From contig NZ_AWZU01000025.1 of NCBI RefSeq assembly GCF_000472385.1, positions 54,572 to 118,571 of the forward strand: 64,000 nucleotides of DNA, in the 5' to 3' direction. Shown here one piece after another: positions 7,001 to 14,775 of the stretch. The translations under genes were made by a program, and so were the position numbers. The notes below the pieces were generated by a model that saw nothing but the letters and a program-made list of their open reading frames with translations, did no database searches and had not been told where the DNA came from. The DNA is from Bradyrhizobium sp. ARR65. Lineage in GTDB: Bacteria; Pseudomonadota; Alphaproteobacteria; Rhizobiales; Xanthobacteraceae. Position 1 is the first letter of the stretch. Every line of letters starts with the position of its first letter.

Positions 7001-9421
7001 ACGGCGGGAACGAGCACCGCGGAAGCCATCTCCTCGAGCGCGCGCGAAGCCCAGGCGACGCTTATCGCAGCCTCGTCGGAGGCCGCCAACCACGTCAAGA
7101 CGCTCACGGCCGATGTGCAGCGTGCGCTGACCGTGGTGGGAACCACCGCTGCCGAGGCCATCACCGGCGGCGCACGGGAAGCACAGACGATCCTGGTCAA
7201 CGCCTCTTCGGAAGCCGCCGATCACGTCAAATCGCTCGCGGTGGATGTCGAGCGCACCCTCTCCACGGTCGGCACGGAAACTGCGGCATCCATTCTCAAC
7301 AGTGCCCGCGAGGCGCAGAGCTCGCTCACGGCCACCTCGGCGGATGCGGCAACCCAGATCAAGGCCATTTCCTCGGAAATGGAGCGCGTGCTAGGCGCGG
7401 CCACGGCCAACAGTGCCGACAGCATCCAGACCAGCACGCTGAACGCGCAGAACTCGCTCATCGCCGCTTCCAACGAGGTCAGCGTGCGGATGAAGTCGAC
7501 GTCGGCGGAAATCGAGCGTTCGGTTCTTGCTGCCGGCGCTTCCTTCGGTTCGGTGATGACCGGAAAGACCGACGAGATCGTCAGCTACGTTCAGCAGCAG
7601 TCCGATCGCCTGTCGCAGATCATCGACGCCAAGCGCGGCCTGCTGGTCGAAGCCATTGCCGGCAAGACCAATCAGCTTGCGCTCGAGATCGATCGCGTCA
7701 CGTCGGATGCGTTGAAGTCGATCGAGACGCGCGGCCATTCCTTCTCGCAGTCAGTGATGGGCAACGGCGCCGAGATTGCGCGCACCATCACCTCCGCTGG
7801 CGAGCTGGCGACCAATGCGCTCAACAAGTCCCTGAAGGACCTCGAACAGGCCTCGCGGGCGGCGATCGATCAATCGCGCCAGGTTTCGATCGCGGCCGTG
7901 AGCGAGATGCAGGAAACCAGCAAGATGCTGCGCACCGACACGGTCGCGCTGTTCGAGCGGCTGCGCGAAGGCAACATCCTGCTGCAGGAGGTCCTGACCG
8001 GTGCCCACGACAACCTCAACTCGCTGGAGCGCGCGCTGGTGACGCGGGTGGCCGACTTCGTCTCGGCCATGAACGACGTCACCGCGCAGAATGGCACCGC
8101 GACGCAGACGCTGGAAGATCAGCTCAACGTCTTCAACGAGAAGACATCGAGAGCGCTGCAGGACCTCGGCGCCCTCTCCAGCCAGTTCGACGCCCATGGG
8201 CGGGCGTTGATGGAGGCCGCGGCGGTGGTCGAGCAAAGCAACCGCAGCGCAACAGGCTCTATCGCCGAACGCAAGGCTACGCTGGAATCGCTGGTCACGA
8301 CCATCGATCTGCGCACCGCCGACCTCGATCAGCGGCTCTCGCGCTTCACCAGCCTTTTGGATGAATCACTGGCGGCCGCCGAAGAGCGCGCGCGCGACAT
8401 CGCGCGAGTGGTGGCGGAGACGGCCGGCGCGGGCTCGGCTGCTATCACGCGGCAGTTCGAGGCGGTGCGCCAGGCCTCCGAAGAGGAGCACCGCCAGACC
8501 ATCGAAGCCATGCACGATATCTACCGGACGACCACGGAAGAAGCGGACTCCATGTTCAAGCAGTCCGCGGAGAAATTCGCCAACCTGGTCGCCAGCATGA
8601 AGCAGATGGCGGCCGAGATGCACAACGAACTCGAAGCCACGCGCAACGAGCTGCGACGGGGCGTGCTGGAGATGCCGCAGGAGGCTGCCGAGAGCACCGC
8701 GCAGATGCGCAAGGTGATCGTCGACCAGATCGAGGCTCTAGCGGAGCTCAATCGGATCGTTGCTCAACACGGCCGCGGGCTCGACGTGGTCAGCCAAAGC
8801 CGGCCCGCGACAGTGCAGCGGCAGGACGAGCCGATGGTTGCAGCCGCCGGCAGCCGAAGCGAGGTGAGGATGCGCGATGCCGGAAGCGCCTCCACGCTGC
8901 CGCCGCCGGACCTTGGGATGACCCCCTCGCGCCGCACCGAGGCCCCGCCGGTCAGCCCTGCGATCTCGGATCAGGGGCGCGACGGCTGGCTCTCCGAGCT
9001 TCTGAACCGCGCCGACAATACCGCAGCGCCCAGCCGCGACATTCCGCGCAGCCGTGCGCCGCAACCCCAGCAAAGTGGCGGCGGCAATCCGTTGGAGTCG
9101 CTGTCGCTCGACATCGGGCGCCTGATGGACCGCAATCTCGCCGCCGATATGTGGGATCGCTACCAGCGCGGCGAGAGCAAGGTGTTCACCAAGCGCCTCT
9201 ATACGCCGGCGGGTCAGAAGGCGTTCGACGAGGTTGCCCGCAAATATCGGGCCGACCGCAGCTTCAAGCAGACGGTCGACCGTTACATCGCCGAGTTCGA
9301 GCGGCTGCTTGATGACGTAGCTCGCGAGGATCGCAATCCGCAGGCGCTGCGCGGCCACCTCACCTCGGACACCGGGCTGGTCTACACCCTCCTCGCGCAC
9401 GCCGCGGGACGGCTGGGCTGA
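4070..9421 (+). CDS. Giant membrane-anchored coiled-coil repeat protein (1783 aa)
   Basis: I do not recognise a named gene. Residues 1-100 are polar and Pro-rich, and begin MANNPKKVKDPTEVALSAIQ. Two transmembrane helices follow at about 107-131 and 139-166, so the protein is probably an inner-membrane hairpin with both ends on the same side. Residues 175-1600 are an almost unbroken Ala/Ser/Glu/Asp-rich helical coiled coil. Within it are SLDxKIxxFDxSLDxKI-like short repeats at about 585-680 and eight 44-residue repeats at about 815-1166. A low-complexity linker (1600-1660) leads to a compact helical C-terminal domain of about 110 residues containing MWDRYQRGESKVFTKRLYT. The layout suggests a structural, scaffold or cell-envelope organising role. 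That is inference. The gene is monocistronic, with a CtrA-like site upstream and a terminator downstream. Confidence 0.85.
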   Translation: MANNPKKVKDPTEVALSAIQEALNINDTDKPDDSRAPARTEADQAVQAGAPPFPEGGLDPRPSTDRAAFEPMEEVRQPRRPANDDRETIGQILQAIQKGRPGRSAYTLATIFASVWVVGCGLLTFSFLPSLHAAIGQGSTGVLILAGLAALFFAPVLLVYFLATLAWRGQELRMIAQSMAQVAIRFSEPEGTTSDSMVTVGQAIRREVAAMGDGIERAIARAGELETLVANEVAALERAYSDNEVRIRALLQDIAHQRDNLVGQAEQVRSAISGVQIDLRHDIALISDAIAARVDEVAKSITGALEERGAHITAALSNAGDNMILALGERGGDLLDRLEEASAETTRAVLDASERLTTSLNFKTGHVHDEFVDLADRVHDMLNERIDRIAAEFEQRSSAVIDGISERTEQVHDSLKNSGDSLLLELELRSSDLVSKIDDAGQRLAGHVVSSGEKASEALDATVNALVAKVVSQSESAHDSLSLQMSAFDELMKNQGAELAEKFARDSGALGALITRHISEFDRTVKTFGGEIVERIGQRTQDISESLKNYVDNLDTRVSSSGGEITAAMDQRLTQFETGIESRVASLHNWLDNKITHFDTSLDGKIAQLDGSLDAKFTSFDRSLDSKIKSFDVTVDGRLKLLEQSFDSRAQSVTETIDSRIGLLSSSMTDGAAQVIYSIDSRLSNLTSSLTSGTAQAIEAIDRRINSISETIDGRSAQLTDTVGARFQEIRDAIETRVGAIAGDIDMRVAQFEDLLGSRVEAVAGRIETSGRHASEELTARAEMLSTSIKSHVEDAERSLTNLVVNTSETIQTGARAAQQSLLTVSSDVGAQLKLTSSEVERALTAIGTGAATSILSSAREAQSTLVTASGDAANQIKTLSMDIERTLSAAGSTTAATILAGAREAQTTLVTSSADAANHVKSLTADVQRSLTAAGTTTAEAISTSAREAHSALITASSEATNHVKALTADVQRSLSTAGTSTAEAISSSAREAQATLIAASSEAANHVKTLTADVQRALTVVGTTAAEAITGGAREAQTILVNASSEAADHVKSLAVDVERTLSTVGTETAASILNSAREAQSSLTATSADAATQIKAISSEMERVLGAATANSADSIQTSTLNAQNSLIAASNEVSVRMKSTSAEIERSVLAAGASFGSVMTGKTDEIVSYVQQQSDRLSQIIDAKRGLLVEAIAGKTNQLALEIDRVTSDALKSIETRGHSFSQSVMGNGAEIARTITSAGELATNALNKSLKDLEQASRAAIDQSRQVSIAAVSEMQETSKMLRTDTVALFERLREGNILLQEVLTGAHDNLNSLERALVTRVADFVSAMNDVTAQNGTATQTLEDQLNVFNEKTSRALQDLGALSSQFDAHGRALMEAAAVVEQSNRSATGSIAERKATLESLVTTIDLRTADLDQRLSRFTSLLDESLAAAEERARDIARVVAETAGAGSAAITRQFEAVRQASEEEHRQTIEAMHDIYRTTTEEADSMFKQSAEKFANLVASMKQMAAEMHNELEATRNELRRGVLEMPQEAAESTAQMRKVIVDQIEALAELNRIVAQHGRGLDVVSQSRPATVQRQDEPMVAAAGSRSEVRMRDAGSASTLPPPDLGMTPSRRTEAPPVSPAISDQGRDGWLSELLNRADNTAAPSRDIPRSRAPQPQQSGGGNPLESLSLDIGRLMDRNLAADMWDRYQRGESKVFTKRLYTPAGQKAFDEVARKYRADRSFKQTVDRYIAEFERLLDDVAREDRNPQALRGHLTSDTGLVYTLLAHAAGRLG
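6512..7567 (+). repeat. Eight in-frame tandem repeats of 132 nt (44 aa)
   Basis: Units start at about 6512, 6644, 6776, 6908, 7040, 7172, 7304 and 7436, each marked by an AREAQ-like codon block followed by the ADVQRSLxxAGT-like block about 25 residues on. The period is exactly 132 nt with no indels, while individual bases have diverged. The central units, with NHVKxLTADVQR, are most alike. The repeats are coding, part of the giant coiled-coil gene, and 44 residues equals four hendecads, consistent with a continuous helical rod. Confidence 0.85.
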
Positions 9422-9456
9422 GCGCGGAAATCGCGAACTCGCGACCCCCCGAATAG

Positions 9457-9487
9457 AAACGGAGGCCTCTCGGCCGCCGTTTTGTTT
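9457..9487 (+). terminator. Rho-independent terminator after the giant gene
   Basis: The arms AAACGGAGGCC (9457-9467) and GGCCGCCGTTT (9472-9482) form an 11-bp stem with one A/G mismatch and a TCTC loop, followed by a T-rich tail. It starts 35 bp after the stop codon. The complementary strand also reads into a T-rich run, so it may serve the converging MCE gene as well. Confidence 0.75.
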
Positions 9488-9550
9488 GTGGGCGAGCCCC
9501 ACAGCCGATTCGATCTTCTTCCGCTATTCGCCGCTCAACATTCGCTGGCG

Positions 9551-10432
9551 CTATTGCCGCCGCCTCTCGTTCGCCGCCGCGGCGGACGGCGGCGGCTGAG
9601 AGGCTTGTGCATTGCTGCTACTGCTGCTACTCGCGCCGAAAATGACCCGGGTCGGGTTGCGGTCAAAATTGTTCACCGCGCGGCTGATGTCAGCAAGCGT
9701 CTTGCGACCTTCGATCATCAGCGCACCGGAACGCTTGTCAAAATCCTCGGCAACCTCGCGGATCGATTTCACCGTTTGATAGAGCTCGCCGCCCTCCTTG
9801 CCTCCGGCGAGGGTATTGAGGCCGAGCATCAGGTTGTCCGCCTTGCCCATGACGCCATCCACCCGCGCCATCACATTGTCGAGCCGCTCGGAGTTGCGCG
9901 CCAGCGAGGCGGTGAAGGTCTGCAGATTCTGCAGCGAGTTCTTCACCGCCTCCTGATTGTCGGCGACGACCTTGTTGATGTTCTGCAGCGTGCCGCGAAT
10001 GGCCTCGGTGACGTCCTGCAGCCGGTTCGGATCGGCGGTCAGGACAGCAATGCCATCTTCATCGAGCGGCACCGGAGGCGCCGCCTCCGCGCCTCCCTTC
10101 AGCGAGATCGCCGCGACGCCTGTGAGGCCCTGGAACTCGAGGCCGACGAGCGTGTCTTTCCGGATCGGGGCGGAGTTCTCGACCATCGCGAGCGCAACGA
10201 CCCGGCGCGGATTGTCGAGCTTGACCGAGACCACCTCACCTACTCTGATACCATTGAAATTAACGCTGGCGCCGTTGCGCAAGCCCGCCGCTGGACCCTC
10301 AAAGATCACACGCAGCGGCGCGCGCGCCTTGGTGGTGTGCAGGCCCTGGAACCAAAGGACGAAGCCGAAGGCCGCCGCAATCACCGCCAGCGTGAACGAT
10401 CCGATCAGGACGTAATTCGCCCGCGTTTCCAT
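9551..10432 (-). CDS. MlaD-type MCE-domain lipid transport protein
   Basis: This 293-residue protein is the periplasmic substrate-binding component of an Mla-like phospholipid ABC transporter. An N-terminal anchor helix lies at about residues 6-28 (YVLIGSFTLAVIAAAFGFVL). The MCE domain follows at about 38-120 with FEGPAAGLRNGASVNFNGIR and GLTGVAAISLKGG. Residues 135-245 are helical coiled coil, as in MlaD/PqiB-like proteins that oligomerise, and the tail is Ser/Gln-rich. The ATG is chosen because AGAAGG lies 5 bases upstream. It is the third gene of the permease-ATPase-MCE operon, 30 bp behind the ATPase. No MlaC or MlaA gene is seen nearby. Confidence 0.88.
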   Translation of the reverse strand: METRANYVLIGSFTLAVIAAAFGFVLWFQGLHTTKARAPLRVIFEGPAAGLRNGASVNFNGIRVGEVVSVKLDNPRRVVALAMVENSAPIRKDTLVGLEFQGLTGVAAISLKGGAEAAPPVPLDEDGIAVLTADPNRLQDVTEAIRGTLQNINKVVADNQEAVKNSLQNLQTFTASLARNSERLDNVMARVDGVMGKADNLMLGLNTLAGGKEGGELYQTVKSIREVAEDFDKRSGALMIEGRKTLADISRAVNNFDRNPTRVIFGASSSSSSNAQASQPPPSAAAANERRRQ

Positions 10433-10462
10433 CAATACCTTCTCCGGTCGCTCACGGATAAA

Positions 10463-11260
10463 CTATCCCATCACAGCGCGGGCGCGCTTGCCGTGGAAAT
10501 ATTGCCGCAGCCAGGGATGCTGCGAAGCCTGCATGTCAGCCATCGACCCTGCGGCGATGATTTTGCCGTTCCCTAAGACGGCAATACGGTCACAAGCTGT
10601 GTAGAGGCTGTCCAAGTCGTGGGTTACCATGAAAACGGTCAACCCCAAAGTACGCTGCAGCGTACGGACCAGTTCGTCGAAATCACCGGCGCCGATCGGG
10701 TCGAGCCCGGAGGTCGGCTCGTCCAGAAACACCAGTTCCGGATCAAGCGCGAGCGCGCGGGCCAGGGCCACGCGCTTGATCATGCCGCCGGAAAGCTCGG
10801 ATGGATAGCGATCGGCGACTTCCGGTCGCAAGCCGACCATCCCGAGCTTGGCGACCATGATCTCGTCCAATAGCCGTTGCGAGACCTTCAGATATTCGCG
10901 GACCGGAAACTGAATGTTCTGCCGCACGGTGAGCGACGAGAACAGCGCCCCCTGTTGGAACAGGATGCCCCAGCGCCGCTCGACCGCACGCCGCGCCGAA
11001 CTGCTGGCACCATCAAGATCGACGCCGAACACCTCGATGCTGCCGCTGACTTTCGGCACGAGCCCGATGATCGTGCGGGTCAGCACGGATTTGCCGGCGC
11101 CGGAAGGACCGACGAAGCCCAGGATCTCGCCGCGTTTGACGTCGAGATTGAGCCCGTCGAGTACGCGCGTGCTGCCGAACTGCACAGTGATGTCGCGGAC
11201 CCGGATGATGTCCTCGCTCCGGGCTTGCACCACGTTGGAAGCAGGTTGCGCCATGCTCAC
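10463..11260 (-). CDS. Mla-type ABC transporter ATP-binding protein (MlaF-like)
   Basis: The 265-residue ATPase would energise phospholipid movement by the MlaE-like permease at the inner membrane. The Walker A motif is GPSGAGKS at about residue 52, the signature is LSGGMIKRVALARALAL at about 156, and Walker B with the catalytic Glu is LVFLDEPTSGLDP. The methionine after SGG (SGGM rather than SGGQ) is the variant usual in MlaF-like ATPases. The GTG start at 11260 overlaps the permease stop by four bases, suggesting translational coupling; an ATG two codons later (11254) is equally possible. Confidence 0.9.
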   Translation of the reverse strand: MSMAQPASNVVQARSEDIIRVRDITVQFGSTRVLDGLNLDVKRGEILGFVGPSGAGKSVLTRTIIGLVPKVSGSIEVFGVDLDGASSSARRAVERRWGILFQQGALFSSLTVRQNIQFPVREYLKVSQRLLDEIMVAKLGMVGLRPEVADRYPSELSGGMIKRVALARALALDPELVFLDEPTSGLDPIGAGDFDELVRTLQRTLGLTVFMVTHDLDSLYTACDRIAVLGNGKIIAAGSMADMQASQHPWLRQYFHGKRARAVMG

Positions 11261-12390
11261 ATCCCGATCGAGGCGAAGAAGATTGCGAACACGCCGTCCA
11301 TGACGATCACGAAGAAGATGCCCTTCACCACCGAGGCTGTTGTGTGCTGGCCGAGCGATTCGGCGCTGCCCTGCACGGCGAGGCCCTCGACACAGGCGAC
11401 GATGCCGATCACGGCCGCCATGACCGGGGCTTTGACGAGACCGACGGTGAAATGATTGATCGAGATTGAATCGCGCAGACGTAACAGGAACGCTTCGGGG
11501 TCGACACCGCCATAGAGCCAGGCCACGAGCCCGCCGCCATAGAGCGCTGCCATCGCGCCGAGGAAGGTGAGGATCGGCAGCGCAATGATCAGCGCCAGCA
11601 TCCGCGGCAGGATCAAGATCTCGATCGGATCGAACCCCATGGTGCGCAACGCATCGATCTCCTCACGCATCTTCATCGAGCCGAGTTCGGCGGTATACGC
11701 GCTGCCCGAACGGCCCGCGACCATGATCGCCACGAGCAGCACGCCGATCTCGCGCAACACCAAAACGCCGAGCATGTCGACGACAAAGATGTCAGCGCCG
11801 AACCTTCGGAAATGGAAAATGCCCTGCTGCGCGATGATGCAGCCGATGAGAAAGGTGATCAGCACGATAATCGGCACCGCGCGCCAACACACCTGTTCGA
11901 GGTGATGCACGGTCGATGGCAGCCGAAAGCTCCTGGGGTGGATGAGGACACGGGCGCTGGCGGCGAGCACCGCGCCCAGCATGTCGATAAGGCCGACGAT
12001 CGTGCCCACGATGCCGGCTACGGTGCGGCCGATCTGGGCGAGCATCCCTGAGATGGTCACCTGCGTGATCTCGGCAGCCGGCGCCGACTTCACCCGCTGC
12101 ACTTCCTCGACCAGGCTTGCATAATCGACAGAAAGCCCGGCGATCTGCGCCTCCATGCCGCCTTGGGTCAGGCTGCGGCGCAGCCGCTCGATCAACCAGG
12201 CGCCGAACGTATCGAGCTTGGAAACCTGCGAAACGTCGATGGAGATGTTGGAGCGGCTGCCGGCGAGCTTTTCCGCCTCGGCAACCATCGTTTCCAGCAC
12301 GGGCGCAAAACCGGCAGTCCAAGAGCCGGCTGCCTGAAGGGCAAGCGCATTGTCGCGCGCGATCCGCTGCAATGTCGGGTCTGCGTTCAA
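11257..12390 (-). CDS. MlaE-type permease with fused N-terminal STAS domain
   Basis: The first 100 residues form a STAS (MlaB-like) domain recognisable from SNISIDVSQVSKLDTFGAW, followed by the MlaE permease domain with several membrane helices. The permease contains the conserved stretch EIGVLLVAIMVAGRSGSAYT and the MKMREEIDALRTMGFDP coupling region. It forms the membrane channel of the phospholipid transporter with the ATPase and MCE proteins downstream. No ATG fits the domain start, so I prefer a TTG at 12390, which has GGGAG nine bases upstream. A GTG at 12441 is the alternative. Fusion replaces the separate MlaB subunit of enterobacteria. Confidence 0.85.
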   Translation of the reverse strand: MNADPTLQRIARDNALALQAAGSWTAGFAPVLETMVAEAEKLAGSRSNISIDVSQVSKLDTFGAWLIERLRRSLTQGGMEAQIAGLSVDYASLVEEVQRVKSAPAAEITQVTISGMLAQIGRTVAGIVGTIVGLIDMLGAVLAASARVLIHPRSFRLPSTVHHLEQVCWRAVPIIVLITFLIGCIIAQQGIFHFRRFGADIFVVDMLGVLVLREIGVLLVAIMVAGRSGSAYTAELGSMKMREEIDALRTMGFDPIEILILPRMLALIIALPILTFLGAMAALYGGGLVAWLYGGVDPEAFLLRLRDSISINHFTVGLVKAPVMAAVIGIVACVEGLAVQGSAESLGQHTTASVVKGIFFVIVMDGVFAIFFASIGM

Positions 12391-12537
12391 ATTATCGTGC
12401 TCCCGCCCCGTTCTGCATGGAACCCATAGACCAAGTCCCACGTCCCCTTTCGATATCGCCTTGTCGAAGGCGCCCTTTCCCAGCCATAGTCAGTCGCGCC
12501 GAGCAACAGCGCGGTTCAGAATTCATCATAGTTTTAA

Positions 12538-13533
12538 ATGACTTCCGCTCAATCTCCAACGCTGGTCGCGCGAATCGAACGCTTTCCCATCGCAGGTTCT
12601 TTCACCATCAGCCGCGGCGCGAAAACAGAGGCCGTGACGGTTGTGGCGGAAATAAGCCTTGGAGGCCAGACCGGGCGCGGCGAGTGCGTCCCCTATCCCC
12701 GTTACGGTGAGACTCCCGCGGCGACACTGGCGACAATCGAGTCCATGAGTGAAGCGGTTGCGCACGGGCTTACCCGCGAGGTCTTGCAGACGGCCATGCC
12801 GGCGGGCGCGGCTCGCAACGCGCTGGACTGCGCTCTTTTGGATCTGGATGCCAAGCGCAACGCGCAGCGCGCCTGGACTCTGCTCGGCCGACGCCAGCCA
12901 ATTGCCTGCACGACCGCCTACACGATCTCTCTGGCCACGCCCGATGCGATGGCCGCGGCCACCGCCAAGGCAGCGCATCGGCCCCTGCTGAAAGTCAAAC
13001 TCGGCGGCGAAGGCGATCCTGAACGAATCGCGGCGGTGCGCAAGGCCGCACCCAATTGCGAGCTGATCGTCGATGCCAACGAGGCCTGGACGCCATCCAC
13101 GCTGGAGCCAAACCTGCAAGCCTGCGCGGCGGCCGGCGTCACTCTGGTCGAGCAGCCGCTCCCTGCGCGAGCGGACGAGATGCTTGCGCGCATCCACCGG
13201 CCGATCGCCGTATGCGCCGATGAAAGCGTACATGATCGGACCTCGCTGGAGGCTCTCCGCGACCGCTACGATGCCGTGAACATCAAGCTGGACAAGACCG
13301 GCGGCATCACCGAAGCCGTGGCGCTGGCCGACGCCGCGCAAGCGCTCGGCTTTAAGATCATGGTCGGCTGCATGGTGGCGACATCGCTGTCGATGGCTCC
13401 GGCCATGCTGCTGACGCCACAGGCGCGCTTTGTCGATCTCGACGGACCCCTGCTGCTGGCGCGCGACCGCGATCATGGTCTGCGTTATGATGGCAGTCTG
13501 GTCTACCCGCCGGATGCGGCGCTGTGGGGCTGA
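12538..13533 (+). CDS. dgcA: Dipeptide epimerase / N-acetyl-Glu racemase-like enolase (DgcA type)
   Basis: This 331-residue enolase-superfamily enzyme belongs to the muconate-lactonising/Ala-Glu epimerase branch. The catalytic K152-x-K154 (LLKVKLGG), metal ligands D179, E205 and D228, and the opposite-face lysine segment NIKLDKTGG (K250/K253) are all present. It would racemise an alpha carbon next to a carboxylate or amide, either in L-Ala-D/L-Glu from murein turnover or in N-acyl glutamate. Substrate cannot be fixed from sequence, so the symbol is tentative. It starts 147 bp from the divergent permease gene and its last 31 bases overlap the end of the converging MFS gene. Confidence 0.82.
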   Translation: MTSAQSPTLVARIERFPIAGSFTISRGAKTEAVTVVAEISLGGQTGRGECVPYPRYGETPAATLATIESMSEAVAHGLTREVLQTAMPAGAARNALDCALLDLDAKRNAQRAWTLLGRRQPIACTTAYTISLATPDAMAAATAKAAHRPLLKVKLGGEGDPERIAAVRKAAPNCELIVDANEAWTPSTLEPNLQACAAAGVTLVEQPLPARADEMLARIHRPIAVCADESVHDRTSLEALRDRYDAVNIKLDKTGGITEAVALADAAQALGFKIMVGCMVATSLSMAPAMLLTPQARFVDLDGPLLLARDRDHGLRYDGSLVYPPDAALWG

Positions 13534-14699
13534 GCTAGCCGATGCCGCGCAAGCCACATCAGCATGGCACCCGAGGCTGCCATGGCGGCCATCAGATAAT
13601 AAACGCCTTGGCCGTAATGAGCATAAATCGCACCGGACACGATCGAGGCGCATGAGCTGAGAATGCCGCTGCAGGCTGTGTAATAGCCCTGCCCTCTCGC
13701 CATCATGTGCACGGGCACATGGCGTACCAGCAGCTCCATGGTGCCAACCTGAGTCAGCCCGAAAGTCAGGCCGTGAGCGAGTTGGACCAGTCCCAGCAGC
13801 GCGAGTTGCGGCTCCTGAGCCGTGATTGACCAACGCGCCACCGCGCTGAGCGCGCCGATTGTCACCAGCATCGAGGGGGCAAGCGTGAATCGCGGCGAGG
13901 CAGCAAACACGACGATCTCGGCCAACACACCCAACGCCCACAGTGCCGCGATGGTAAAGCCGCCAAGCCCGTGCGCCTGCCAGGTGATGGCGGAGAAGGT
14001 GTAGTAGGCGGCATGGCTGCCTTGAATCAGGGCCGAGGCCACGATAATGGCAAGAAATCCAAGATCACGCAGCAAGCGATGGTCGCGAGGATGGGTTGCA
14101 GCAGCCTGAGGCGGGGTGTCCAGCGGTTGCAGCGCAAGGCTGGTCAGCGCGGCGAGCCCCGCCACCGCGACGATAATCCAGATCAGCCGGCGCGGATCGA
14201 TGACGTCGATCACGAGCCCGCAAGCGAGCGCGCCCAAAATGAAAGCCGCCGATCCCCATAGTCGGACTGGGCCGTAATTGATGCCATAGCGGACAACGCC
14301 ACGCAGCGCGTAAGCGTCCGTCAGCGGGACCATCGGCGTCCATGCGCAGGCGGTTGCAACGAAAGCGAGGAAAACCGCTATCGTCTGATGCTGCGTTCCG
14401 ACGATCGCAAAGCCGAAGGTGCAAGCCGTGGCAGTCACGATCAAAGCTCCGCGCAGTGCGTGCCGCTTTTCGGCGAAGCTGGTGACAAATGGCAGCGTCG
14501 TGAATCGCGTGACGGCGGGAACGGCGCTGATGATCCCGATCCACCACGGATCGATGCCGACGGCTCTCAGCCATACCGGGAAGAACGGCAGTTCGGTGCC
14601 CGTCAGGCCGAACAATGCGCCATAAAATAACGCCAGCCGCGCGGCGAATCGCCGGGCGGCTCTGTCTGCTGCGGTGGGGATTTGTGATTCGGGCGGCAT
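13503..14699 (-). CDS. Major facilitator superfamily transporter
   Basis: The gene encodes a 398-residue, twelve-helix inner-membrane transporter. The opening ALFYGALFGLTGTELPFFPV and the lack of sugar-porter motifs resemble the 3-phenylpropionate/HcaT-like MFS subgroup, but this is not enough to name a substrate. The ATG at 14699 is used because the codon just upstream is TTG. The stop lies inside the 3' end of the converging epimerase gene, giving a 31-bp antisense overlap. Because the two neighbours converge, joint regulation is not implied. Confidence 0.85.
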   Translation of the reverse strand: MPPESQIPTAADRAARRFAARLALFYGALFGLTGTELPFFPVWLRAVGIDPWWIGIISAVPAVTRFTTLPFVTSFAEKRHALRGALIVTATACTFGFAIVGTQHQTIAVFLAFVATACAWTPMVPLTDAYALRGVVRYGINYGPVRLWGSAAFILGALACGLVIDVIDPRRLIWIIVAVAGLAALTSLALQPLDTPPQAAATHPRDHRLLRDLGFLAIIVASALIQGSHAAYYTFSAITWQAHGLGGFTIAALWALGVLAEIVVFAASPRFTLAPSMLVTIGALSAVARWSITAQEPQLALLGLVQLAHGLTFGLTQVGTMELLVRHVPVHMMARGQGYYTACSGILSSCASIVSGAIYAHYGQGVYYLMAAMAASGAMLMWLARHRLAQPHSAASGG

Positions 14700-14775
14700 C
14701 AATTCAATTGCGATTCAGTCGATATCGTGGTGATCGTTACAGTAACGCGCACTGATTTGCGCGAACGAGTTTGCC

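Noticed and set aside
6512..7567. Regular 132-nt repeats as a CRISPR or non-coding array
   Set aside because: The period is too long for CRISPR, all units are coding in one frame, and unit sequences diverge at synonymous positions.
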